The notes under the pieces are model-generated. The model was not told the DNA's origin. It saw only the letters and a program-made list of their open reading frames with translations, and searched no databases. Below, one piece after another: positions 46,140 through 54,108 of a DNA stretch of 64,000 nucleotides (positions are counted from its first letter, which is position 1; each line of letters begins with the position of its first letter). The stretch lies in contig NZ_JAGHKP010000002.1 of the NCBI RefSeq assembly GCF_017742215.1, positions 1,026,737 to 1,090,736 of the forward strand, read 5' to 3'. The position numbers and the translations under genes are program-made. The DNA comes from Chitinophaga chungangae. GTDB taxonomy: Bacteria; Bacteroidota; Bacteroidia; Chitinophagales; Chitinophagaceae.

Positions 46140-47303
46140 TTACGCTCCGGGTTTTAATATTACTTTAACGCAGTCGTCTTCTTTTTTGTTGAAGATCTCA
46201 TACGCATGCGCCGCCTGGCTGAGCGGCAGGGTATGACTGATAATATCGTCCAGCTTCACTTTCCCGGTGACCACCAGCTCGATCAAATGATCGATATACT
46301 TATGCACCGGCGCCTGCCCCTGGCGGATCGTAATGCCTTTGTCGAACATGCGGTGAACGGGGAAATTGTCGTACGGACTGGCGTACACGCCCACAACAGT
46401 GACCGTACCGGCGCGGCGCACCGCCCTGAAACACATTTCCAGCACTTTCATGGAACCTTTCTCAAAATTCACCACGGCTTTCAGTTTGTCCATTACATCG
46501 CGCTCCGGTTCGTAACCCACCGCATCCACGCACACGTCCGCCCCGCGGCCTTCCGTGATGCTGCGGATGTATTCCACCGGGTCCGTTTCATGCGGGTTCA
46601 CCGTTTCCACGTTATTCACCAGCCGCGCGCGTTCCAGGCGGTAATTGAGCGGATCGATGGCGATCACCCGGCTGGCGCCCTGCAGCCACGCTGCTTTCTG
46701 CGCCATCAGGCCCACCGGGCCGGAACCGAATATCGCCACCACTTCGCCGCCTTTCATCTGCGCCCAGTCGATGGCACTCCAGCCGGTGGGGAAAATATCG
46801 GTGAGGAACAATGCCTGTTCGTCCGTCAGCGTATCCGGCACGCGCCGCGGGCCGAAATCCGCGTAAGGCACACGCACGTAATCCGCCTGGCCGCCGGAAT
46901 AACCGCCGTACAGATCGGTATACCCGAAAAGACCGCCGCCTTTTTCTTTCAGCAGGTCGCCGTCCGGGCCGTACATTTCGGGGTTGGAATGCTCGCAGTT
47001 CGTGCTGGAGCCGTGTGTGCAGAAAAAACAATGCCCACAGGCAACGGGAAAAGGCACTACCACGCGATCGCCCACTTTCAGGTTCGAAACGCCGCGGCCC
47101 GTTTCCATCACGGTGCCCATAAACTCATGCCCCATGATCATATCTTTCGCCTGCGGCACGGAACCGTGGAGGATATGCAGGTCTGAACCGCAAATGGCTG
47201 TAGACGAGACTTTCAGGATCACGTCGCTCATGTCTTCGATCTTCGGGTCGTCCACGGTGTCTACCTGGATCTTTCCCGGATGGTGAAATACTGCTGCTTT
47301 CAT
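46140..47303 (-). CDS. Zinc-dependent alcohol dehydrogenase (formaldehyde dehydrogenase-like)
   Basis: A 387-residue medium-chain dehydrogenase. It has catalytic zinc ligands in AICGSDLHI and GHEFMGTV, a structural-zinc cluster in CGHCFFCTHGSSTNC, and the NAD-binding turn GSGPVGLMAQKAA. Length and the insert around YGGYSGGQADYVRVP match the glutathione-independent or -dependent formaldehyde dehydrogenase-like group. The substrate is not certain. It lies five bases after the FAD/Rieske oxidoreductase and one base before ligD, in one operon. Confidence 0.93.
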   Translation of the reverse strand: MKAAVFHHPGKIQVDTVDDPKIEDMSDVILKVSSTAICGSDLHILHGSVPQAKDMIMGHEFMGTVMETGRGVSNLKVGDRVVVPFPVACGHCFFCTHGSSTNCEHSNPEMYGPDGDLLKEKGGGLFGYTDLYGGYSGGQADYVRVPYADFGPRRVPDTLTDEQALFLTDIFPTGWSAIDWAQMKGGEVVAIFGSGPVGLMAQKAAWLQGASRVIAIDPLNYRLERARLVNNVETVNPHETDPVEYIRSITEGRGADVCVDAVGYEPERDVMDKLKAVVNFEKGSMKVLEMCFRAVRRAGTVTVVGVYASPYDNFPVHRMFDKGITIRQGQAPVHKYIDHLIELVVTGKVKLDDIISHTLPLSQAAHAYEIFNKKEDDCVKVILKPGA

Positions 47304-47308
47304 ATCTT

Positions 47309-48853
47309 TTATTTTTTTGAATGTTCCAGGGCTTTTTCCATAGGGGCAGCTTCAAGGCTCATGGAAGCCGGGCCCGTCAGCACATTACCGTCCGGATCAT
47401 AACGCGCGCCGTGGCAAGGGCAATCCCACGACAGCTCGGCGTTGTTCCACTTCACTTCGCACTGCAGATGCGTGCAAACGGGGGATACGGCGTGAATGCC
47501 GCCTTTGCCGTCTTTGTGTATCGCGATCTTTTCGTCTTCATACGACACCACTTTCCCTTCGCCCGGCGCCATATCGGCCAGCTGCTTCAGGTCTTCATGC
47601 GGCAGCAGTTTACTGACGAACTGTTTCACCACATCGGCATTATGGCTGATAAAACTTTTGAAGCCAGCCACAGGTTTGATGCGGTTGGGGTCGAACAATG
47701 TCTCGTATTGCGCGGCGCCTTTCGCAACCAGGTCGCGCAGCAGGATGGCAGCCACGTTGCTGTAGGTCATGCCGTTCCCGCCAAAGCCCGTCGCTACGTA
47801 AATGTGCTCCTGCTGCCCGGGAAGGTGCCCGATGTAAGGCAGCCCGTCCGCCGGTTCAAAGTACTGCGACGACCATTTATAGCTGATCTCTTTGACGTTG
47901 AAATATTTGCGGATGTGGCTTTCGAGCTGCGTGAAATGCGCGGCGGCATTGGCCGTTTCGCCGGTTTTATGGTCTTTCCCGCCCGCGATCAGGTATGGCT
48001 GCCCGTTTACCATCTGCGTGCGGTAATAATGATAAGGGTCTTCCATATCGTAACTCAGGTCTTCGGGGTATGCTTCATCGCTGAGGGTTACGGCCATGGC
48101 GTAACTGCGGTAAGGCACACAGCGGAGATGCAGCAGGTTTACGCCCGGCGGAATGTGTGTGGCGTAAATAAGGTCTTTCGCCACAAAGCGCCCCTGGCTG
48201 GTTTCAACGGTCACGCCATCGGCGTTATTCTCCACGCCGGTCACCCGCGTTTGCTGTAAAATGGCGCCGCCGAGCGATTCGAATGCGCGCGCCAGCGCAA
48301 ACACATATTTTACCGGGTGGAATTTCGCCTGGCCTTTTACGCGCATGGCGGTAGTAAAAGGAATGGGCAGCGGAATGTTGTTTGCGGCAAATGCCTCCAC
48401 GCCGGCGTCAACGGTTGCGTCTAACAGCTGTTGCAATGTCTTGTCCTGATCGCCGTTCTGGGCAAACAAATACGCATCTGCTTCGGAAAATCCACAGTCG
48501 ATATTGAGCCGCGATACATTGCTGCGGATCAGCTGTAGCGCGTCCTGCGCCGCTTGTGCGGTGGCTTTGGCATTGTCTTTCCCGAAATTTTTCGCAATGG
48601 TTGCATACGGCGTGTCCAGTAAAGTATTGATATGCGCCGTGGTGCCGCCGGTAGTGCCGAAGCACAGCTCCCGCGCTTCCAGCACCAGGCAGCGTTTGCC
48701 GCGCTCCGCCATCAGCAGGGCCGTGCTGATGCCCGTAATGCCGCCGCCCGCCACGATCACGTCGAAATCTTTTGTATCGGTGATGGGCGCAGGCTTGTAG
48801 GCGGTTTCCCCGTTTTGCCAAAGACTGGTGCAATGGCCGTCGCGCTGGATCAT
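47309..48853 (-). CDS. FAD-dependent oxidoreductase with C-terminal Rieske domain
   Basis: A 514-residue fusion of a DAO-type FAD oxidoreductase (dinucleotide motif GGGITGISTALLMAERG near residue 35; GFGGNGMTYSNVAA) and a Rieske [2Fe-2S] domain at the C-terminus (CTHLQ and CPCHGARYDPDG). This combination is known in bacteria, but its substrate is generally not established. I start at ATG 48853 (MIQRDGHCTSLWQ); the open frame extends upstream to 49021, with other Met codons, but those residues look non-homologous. First gene of the operon with adh, ligD and the HD protein, and divergent from a Crp/Fnr regulator. Confidence 0.9.
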   Translation of the reverse strand: MIQRDGHCTSLWQNGETAYKPAPITDTKDFDVIVAGGGITGISTALLMAERGKRCLVLEARELCFGTTGGTTAHINTLLDTPYATIAKNFGKDNAKATAQAAQDALQLIRSNVSRLNIDCGFSEADAYLFAQNGDQDKTLQQLLDATVDAGVEAFAANNIPLPIPFTTAMRVKGQAKFHPVKYVFALARAFESLGGAILQQTRVTGVENNADGVTVETSQGRFVAKDLIYATHIPPGVNLLHLRCVPYRSYAMAVTLSDEAYPEDLSYDMEDPYHYYRTQMVNGQPYLIAGGKDHKTGETANAAAHFTQLESHIRKYFNVKEISYKWSSQYFEPADGLPYIGHLPGQQEHIYVATGFGGNGMTYSNVAAILLRDLVAKGAAQYETLFDPNRIKPVAGFKSFISHNADVVKQFVSKLLPHEDLKQLADMAPGEGKVVSYEDEKIAIHKDGKGGIHAVSPVCTHLQCEVKWNNAELSWDCPCHGARYDPDGNVLTGPASMSLEAAPMEKALEHSKK

Positions 48854-49105
48854 GACAATCGGTTTTGGTTCATTACCTGTCTTCCAAAGCATATGCCCAA
48901 ACCGTTTGATCACAAACAACTGTGAGCGTGGAAGCGGTTTTTCGCGGAATGAGTTCTTTCCATATATTTGCGCCAGCCTTTTTGTTAACCGCAGCATATC
49001 CGAAAAAAACCGATGTTGCATGCGTTCAACCAGAATTAACCCGGCGGTAACGACGTGTTGTGGAAACTCTCGCCAGATGAGCTATCCGCATTTTTGTACG
49101 ACAAC

Positions 49106-49675
49106 ATGTTCAGTTATTTCAGGCGCATCTATCCGCTTTGCAGGGAAGTGGAAGATGAGATACTCGGCCATTCTGTGGTCGTAAAATTCAAAAAAGGAGA
49201 CATTATTCTTAAACACGGGCAGGTATGCCGGTATTGTTATTTTGCAGGCCACGGGCTGGCAAGAGCGTATTATACCAGCGAAAGCGGGAAAGACGTTTCT
49301 TCCTGGTTCATGAAGGAAGGAGACATCATCATTGCCGTACAAAGTTTTTTTGAACAGATGCCCAGCAGGGAAACGATCGAAGCGGTGGAAGACCTCGTTT
49401 GTATTGGCCTGAAACATGGAGCGCTGCAGGAAATCTACCAAAAATTCCCGGAGTTCAATTTCATCGGCAGGATCTTAACGCAGAAATATTACATCCAGAT
49501 GGAAGAAAGAGCGTTTATGCTGCGCATGGACAACTCGGATGAAAAGTACCGGAAATTCGAAGCGTATCACCCGGAAATACTGACGCGCGTGCAGATAAAG
49601 GACATCGCTTCCTATCTCGGCATTGCGCCGGCCACGCTCAGCAGGATCAGGAACAGAAGAAGAATGATTTCTTGA
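49106..49675 (+). CDS. Crp/Fnr-family transcriptional regulator
   Basis: A 189-residue regulator with a cyclic-nucleotide-binding-type barrel (about 20-125, VVKFKKGDIILKHGQ and SWFMKEGDIIIAVQSFFEQ) and a C-terminal winged helix-turn-helix (IKDIASYLGIAPATLSRIRN). It belongs to the Bacteroidota group that lacks the FNR cysteine cluster. The frame is open from a GTG at 49055, but the ATG at 49106 (MFSYFRRIYPL) gives the usual length. It is divergent from the FAD/Rieske-adh-ligD-HD operon and may control it, which is inference from position. Confidence 0.88.
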   Translation: MFSYFRRIYPLCREVEDEILGHSVVVKFKKGDIILKHGQVCRYCYFAGHGLARAYYTSESGKDVSSWFMKEGDIIIAVQSFFEQMPSRETIEAVEDLVCIGLKHGALQEIYQKFPEFNFIGRILTQKYYIQMEERAFMLRMDNSDEKYRKFEAYHPEILTRVQIKDIASYLGIAPATLSRIRNRRRMIS

Positions 49676-49759
49676 CAAATGTCAAGCGAGGGAAAAAATG
49701 GTTGATGGAACTTTGTCTTGTCAGATGATATCCGTTAACCAATTAAACCTTGTTCTGAT

Positions 49760-50125
49760 ATGAAGAATACGATCGGCAAGAAATTTTTTTACATCCGGAT
49801 GCTGCACGGCTTTACCCAGGAATACGTTGCGCGGAAAGCGGGTATTTCCACTACGTCTTACATCGACCTGGAAGCGGGCCGCGTGAAGAACCTGGCGGTG
49901 AAACGCATAGAGAATATCCTGGCTTTATACGGGCTTACGGTCGAGCATTTTTTTTCGTTCGGGCCGGACGATCTGTTAAAACTGATAAAAGGAGAGATCA
50001 GCATATCGGGAGAAAAACACCTACGGGAAATGACTATCAGGATAGAGGCCATGTACCAGTTATTATTTCATTTGGTGGATAAGTTGTCCGCCAGCCGGGT
50101 TGGCAATCGCGTTGGTAAAACGTAA
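49760..50125 (+). CDS. XRE-family helix-turn-helix protein
   Basis: A 121-residue protein with an N-terminal Cro/C1-type domain (FTQEYVARKAGISTTSYIDL then AVKRIENILALYGLTVEHFF) and a helical tail (about 75-121) that may dimerise. It is the third gene on the plus strand after the Crp/Fnr gene gap of 84 bases. No toxin gene is adjacent, so there is no reason to call it an antitoxin. Confidence 0.85.
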   Translation: MKNTIGKKFFYIRMLHGFTQEYVARKAGISTTSYIDLEAGRVKNLAVKRIENILALYGLTVEHFFSFGPDDLLKLIKGEISISGEKHLREMTIRIEAMYQLLFHLVDKLSASRVGNRVGKT

Positions 50126-50178
50126 CTTTACCCAAACGCCCCAAAATCCGGTTCACCCCTAAATCCGTATCTATTACG

Positions 50179-50919
50179 ATGCAACACCTTATTAAACCGT
50201 ATCTGGTTTGTTACTCGGTGCTCAGCAGTCATGAGTACATCCACCAGGCCCAGGACGCGCTGGTGCCGCTTTCACAGGAATTGCTTTTTGCCGCCCGTAC
50301 AGGCAATCCCGTTGTTGCCCAACTGCAGGCCCTTGCCACGGTAGACCGCAACGAACTGCTCCGCCAGCTGGATACAGACCGGCTGAAAATGACCTTCTGG
50401 ATCAATGTTTACAATGCTGCCGTACAGATCGCGCTGGAGGGCAACAGCACCCTGTTTGAAAACAGGGCCGCGTTTTTCCGCAAAAACATCATCACCGTAG
50501 CCGGCCACCCGCTCAGCCTCGACGATATCGAGCACGGCATCCTGCGCCGCTCCTTGCTGAGGCTTCGCGCGGGAAGGCTGCTGCCCAACGGCTTCGAAAA
50601 AATGTTCCGCGTCACCCGGTTGGACCCCCGTATTCATTTCGCCCTCAATTACGGCGCCCGCAGCTGCCCGCCCATCGAGTATTACGACGACGCCCGCATC
50701 GACGAGCAGCTGGACCTCGCCATGAAAAGCCATCTCCAGGAAACCCGGCAAACCCCCGGCGCCATTTTCCTGCCGGCTTTTATGAACTGGTACCGCGGCG
50801 ATTTCGGCGGCAAAAAAGGCATGCGCCGCATCCTGCAAAAGCTGGGCCTGCCCGAGTTTGAAGCCATCCGCTTCCAGCGGTTCGACTGGAGCCTGTTCCC
50901 CCATAACTACCGGGAATAA
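50179..50919 (+). CDS. DUF547 domain-containing protein
   Basis: A 246-residue protein with the DUF547 signatures KMTFWINVYNAAVQIAL, HPLSLDDIEHGILR and LDPRIHFALNYGARSCPPIE. The family's function is not established; it is often found in secreted or redox-linked proteins. I see no signal peptide here, so this copy may be cytoplasmic. It is followed by a 147-base gap and an acyltransferase gene on the same strand. Confidence 0.85.
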   Translation: MQHLIKPYLVCYSVLSSHEYIHQAQDALVPLSQELLFAARTGNPVVAQLQALATVDRNELLRQLDTDRLKMTFWINVYNAAVQIALEGNSTLFENRAAFFRKNIITVAGHPLSLDDIEHGILRRSLLRLRAGRLLPNGFEKMFRVTRLDPRIHFALNYGARSCPPIEYYDDARIDEQLDLAMKSHLQETRQTPGAIFLPAFMNWYRGDFGGKKGMRRILQKLGLPEFEAIRFQRFDWSLFPHNYRE

Positions 50920-51066
50920 GATTTAGAATAATTTTTGGTTTTCAGGCTTGTTTTCAGCAAAACAATGAGCGATATTACAGCCCTTCTTTGTTCATTCAAC
51001 CCCGTTTACCGGTGCACGGAATGTGAATGTTCCCGGTAAAAGGGCGGTTTTAAAAACTGTGCCGTC

Positions 51067-51966
51067 TTGTTGTACGCATTGCTGAAAATCTGGGCCAGGC
51101 TTGCTTTGTGGCTCTATTGCGGGAAAATTACCTTTCGTTACCGGGGCAGCAATGCGCCCTGCATTCTTGCCTGTACGCATCCCAATTCTTTCCTCGACGC
51201 CATCGTGATGGGCGCCTACATGCCGCGCAGCCTGCACTTCCTGGCGCGGGGAGACGCGTTCCGCAAACCGCGCGTCGCTTCCCTGCTGAAAGCCATGCAT
51301 ATGATCCCCATTTTCAGGCTGAGCGAAGGAAAAGAAAACCTCCAGCGCAACGAAGAAACGTTTAAGCTCTCGCTGAACGTGCTGCGGCAAAACGGCTGCA
51401 TCCTCATTTTTCCCGAAGGCATTTGCGTGAACGAAAACAAGGTGAGGCCGCTCAAAAAAGGCACCGCCCGGTTGGGCGCCAGCGCCTGGGAAGAGCCCGG
51501 GCTCGATCACCTCGTCATCCAGCCGGTATCTATCAACTACAGCTCTTTCACGGCTGTGCCGAAACATATCGAGGTCGTATTCGGGGAGCAGATCAAAAAA
51601 GGAGACGCGGAAAATGTGCGGGAAGTGAACGACATACTGTACAACCGCCTGGAAGCCGGCATGCACAAAGCCGCAGCGCGTAAAGGGCATTCCATATTGC
51701 TGGTGTTTCCCGCATTGATCGGGTATATCACGCAGCGGTGGTTTTATGTGATGTGGAGGAATTTTGCGAAGAAAAAAACAAGGAACACCGTGTTTTACGA
51801 TTCCGTGGTGTTTTGCCTGCTGATGCTGACCTATCCTGTTTTCGTACTGGCGGTAACGTTGTTGCTGGTATTGATCGCAGGCCCATGGGGCTGGCTGGCG
51901 TTTCCGCTCTTGCCATTCACCGCATGGGCCTACAAAGAATACCGTTTATTTCACACGGCTGAGTGA
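51067..51966 (+). CDS. PlsC-type 1-acylglycerol-phosphate acyltransferase
   Basis: A 299-residue membrane acyltransferase that would acylate a lysophospholipid or related lipid precursor. It carries THPNSFLDA, an HPN..D variant of the HX4D motif seen in a Bacteroidota subgroup, and the acyl-acceptor motif IFPEGICVN. Two hydrophobic segments lie near the C-terminus (about 240-282). The best start is TTG at 51067, since the frame has no nearby ATG. The 3' end overlaps the convergent VOC gene by 21 bases. Confidence 0.85.
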   Translation: MLYALLKIWARLALWLYCGKITFRYRGSNAPCILACTHPNSFLDAIVMGAYMPRSLHFLARGDAFRKPRVASLLKAMHMIPIFRLSEGKENLQRNEETFKLSLNVLRQNGCILIFPEGICVNENKVRPLKKGTARLGASAWEEPGLDHLVIQPVSINYSSFTAVPKHIEVVFGEQIKKGDAENVREVNDILYNRLEAGMHKAAARKGHSILLVFPALIGYITQRWFYVMWRNFAKKKTRNTVFYDSVVFCLLMLTYPVFVLAVTLLLVLIAGPWGWLAFPLLPFTAWAYKEYRLFHTAE

Positions 51967-52962
51967 CAGCATGCGGATCATCCAATCCGGCAGCGGCTTC
52001 TCCAGCGAGCGTTTTTTCAAATTCAGATAAAGCCCCCATTTCTTGAACAGCGGCACCTTATGCGTTTCCACCAGCTCTATCAGCGTGCCGTCAGGATCTT
52101 CGATATAACAGAAACGGCCCGCCGCGCTTTCCATGGCGAAAGAATCTTCGCTGTCGATCGAGAAAGTATACCCGTTCGCCAGCGCATGTTCTTTCAGCGC
52201 GCACATGTTGATCACGTCGAAACAAAGATGAATGAAACCGCAATCGCCCCAGAAACGGTTGTCGTAGATCTTTACCGGCTCCCTGTCCAGCGCCTGCACC
52301 AGTTCTATTTCCGCTGAGCCCAGCAGTTTATTGAACGCGCCGATGCCGCCGGGATGCTTGCGCAGCAACACTTTGCGGAAAGAAGGCGTGGTTTCGTCGT
52401 AGATCATGTCGCGGATGCCGAGAATGTCGCGGTAAAAAGCGATGGCCTTGTCCATATCGCGCACGCCGATCACCGCGCCAGACACGCCGCCGCATACGCC
52501 GCTGTTGTTATGGAACCAGTGGTGGCCGGGCACGAACTCGAAATGATTGTTGTTGGCGTCCGTTACCTGGAACCGCATGTGGCCTTCCGCGTCTTTGTAA
52601 GGCTCGCCCACCTGCAGCCCTTCGTATTGCAGCAGGTGTTTGCGCGCGGCGGCAAGGTCGCGGCATTTGATCTTGGCCGCATAGATGCCGAGGTCGCCGT
52701 ATTGCGGTTTCTGTAAAGGTTCGGCGGGCTGCCTGTCCTGGAACTGCCAGATCTCGAAGCCGCCGCCGCCCTGCATATTCAGGGAAAGCACTGCCCTGCG
52801 GCGATATACGGTGCCTCCCGTGTAAGGCGTCATGAGGGCGGCTTCGGAAGTATCGTCGAAAATGAGCACGTTCATACCGAAGTGGTCCTTGTAACCTAAC
52901 ATGGATTCGCGCACGTTTTTCACGCCGATCCCTATTTGCTGTATTCCTGTGATATATGCCAT
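51946..52962 (-). CDS. VOC-family dioxygenase/glyoxalase-like protein
   Basis: A 338-residue protein with two vicinal-oxygen-chelate modules (about 5-145, GIQQIGIGVKNVRES; and about 160-300, SGAVIGVRDMDKAIAFYRDI). The second module ends in CYIEDPDGTLIELVETH, the usual metal-ligand glutamate context. Substrate unknown. It lies 10 bases after an SDR gene on the same strand and overlaps the end of the convergent acyltransferase. Confidence 0.85.
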   Translation of the reverse strand: MAYITGIQQIGIGVKNVRESMLGYKDHFGMNVLIFDDTSEAALMTPYTGGTVYRRRAVLSLNMQGGGGFEIWQFQDRQPAEPLQKPQYGDLGIYAAKIKCRDLAAARKHLLQYEGLQVGEPYKDAEGHMRFQVTDANNNHFEFVPGHHWFHNNSGVCGGVSGAVIGVRDMDKAIAFYRDILGIRDMIYDETTPSFRKVLLRKHPGGIGAFNKLLGSAEIELVQALDREPVKIYDNRFWGDCGFIHLCFDVINMCALKEHALANGYTFSIDSEDSFAMESAAGRFCYIEDPDGTLIELVETHKVPLFKKWGLYLNLKKRSLEKPLPDWMIRMLSLSRVK

Positions 52963-52972
52963 AATAATAGGA

Positions 52973-53767
52973 TTATGTGTGTTTCATCCCGGCTTTCCGG
53001 GCAATGGTATAGTATAAGGGACTGATATTTTTCCGTAGCCACCAGAGCACTTTTTCGCTCCTCGCTATCATTACGTGTTTTTCTTTTTTTCTCATCGCCT
53101 TCAGTATCCTCGCGGCACAGTCCGCCACGGGAATGCCGTTTGCCTGCCCTTCGTCCATCTGGTTGTGCGCGGCGCCGCTTGCGGTAACGGCGCTGAGCGA
53201 GATCGGCGTGTTCACTCTCCCCGGGCTTACGATGGTAATATCGAATCCCGGGATGGTGTGCTCTACCTGCAACGTTTCGAAATACCCTTTCAGCGCGTGT
53301 TTGGAAGCGGCATAAGTGGTTCTGAGCGGAAAGCCCATCAAACCGGCCATGCTGCTGATCACTACTACCTGCCCGTGTTTCCGCTGCCTGAAATGTGGCA
53401 GCAGCTGGCGGGTGAGGGTAACCGGCGCGAAAAAATTGATCTCCATCAGCCTGCGCTCCACTTCCGGCAGCGTATCTTCCGCCAATGCCCGCTGGGTAAC
53501 GCCCGCGTTGTTGATCAGTATGTCTATCCCGTCAAAAGCGGCCAATGCGGCGGCGGCCAGTTCGGGCGTTGCGTCTTTTTCAAGATCGGCCGGCAACAGT
53601 TTGCAGGGCGTTTCGCATTGCTGCTGCACTGCTTCCAGCGCTCCGGCGTTCCTCCCGGTGAGTATCAGCTTCGCTCCTTCGCGGGAAAGCTGCCTGGCCA
53701 GCTCGGCTCCCAGGCCGGAAGAAGCGCCCGTGATCCACACCACTTTGTCTGAAAAATAACCCATCAT
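52973..53767 (-). CDS. Short-chain dehydrogenase/reductase
   Basis: A 264-residue SDR with the cofactor motif TGASSGLGAEL, the NNAG motif (ILINNAGVTQ) and the catalytic YAASK. The C-terminal tail (about 225-264) is basic and mildly hydrophobic, as in the DHRS7-like group associated with membranes. Two adjacent Met codons are possible starts (53767, 53764). It probably forms an operon with the VOC gene 10 bases downstream; the substrate is not known. Confidence 0.9.
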   Translation of the reverse strand: MMGYFSDKVVWITGASSGLGAELARQLSREGAKLILTGRNAGALEAVQQQCETPCKLLPADLEKDATPELAAAALAAFDGIDILINNAGVTQRALAEDTLPEVERRLMEINFFAPVTLTRQLLPHFRQRKHGQVVVISSMAGLMGFPLRTTYAASKHALKGYFETLQVEHTIPGFDITIVSPGRVNTPISLSAVTASGAAHNQMDEGQANGIPVADCAARILKAMRKKEKHVMIARSEKVLWWLRKNISPLYYTIARKAGMKHT

Positions 53768-54108
53768 CGTTTTCTTTGCGTTTCAACGGTTGCGCATATA
53801 CGCGTGCAAGCCTTTAACGAAACCAGCTCAGGCAAATTGTGCCCTCCGGTCCCGGATTGCAGCATCTGGATGCGGCTGCCGTGCATACGCAGGCATTAAA
53901 TAGTATGTTTCGCAGGGAGCAGCGTGGCGCTTGGTTAGTTCGCATATTTCCTGGCGTTGGTATAGTTTTATGAGCGCCGGCATCCCCGCAAGCTGAACGG
54001 TAAGACCCAGGTTTATGCATAGTTTCACACCCCTCATCTCTTCGAACAGTTGTAGTCGATACAGGCTGAAGATAAGCAATTTTAAAAATCTTTTAATACC
54101 TTGACCAG
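53768..54108. other. 341-base intergenic stretch between divergent genes
   Basis: It separates the SDR operon (minus) from the GH29 gene (plus) and should hold both promoters, but I could not place a convincing -33/-7 pair. An 83-codon minus-strand frame (53828-54079) has no recognisable domain and poor protein-like composition, so I do not call it. Confidence 0.5.

Noticed and set aside
53828-54079. 83-codon minus-strand frame in the intergenic region
   Set aside because: No recognisable domain, atypical composition and a position where promoters of two divergent genes are expected.
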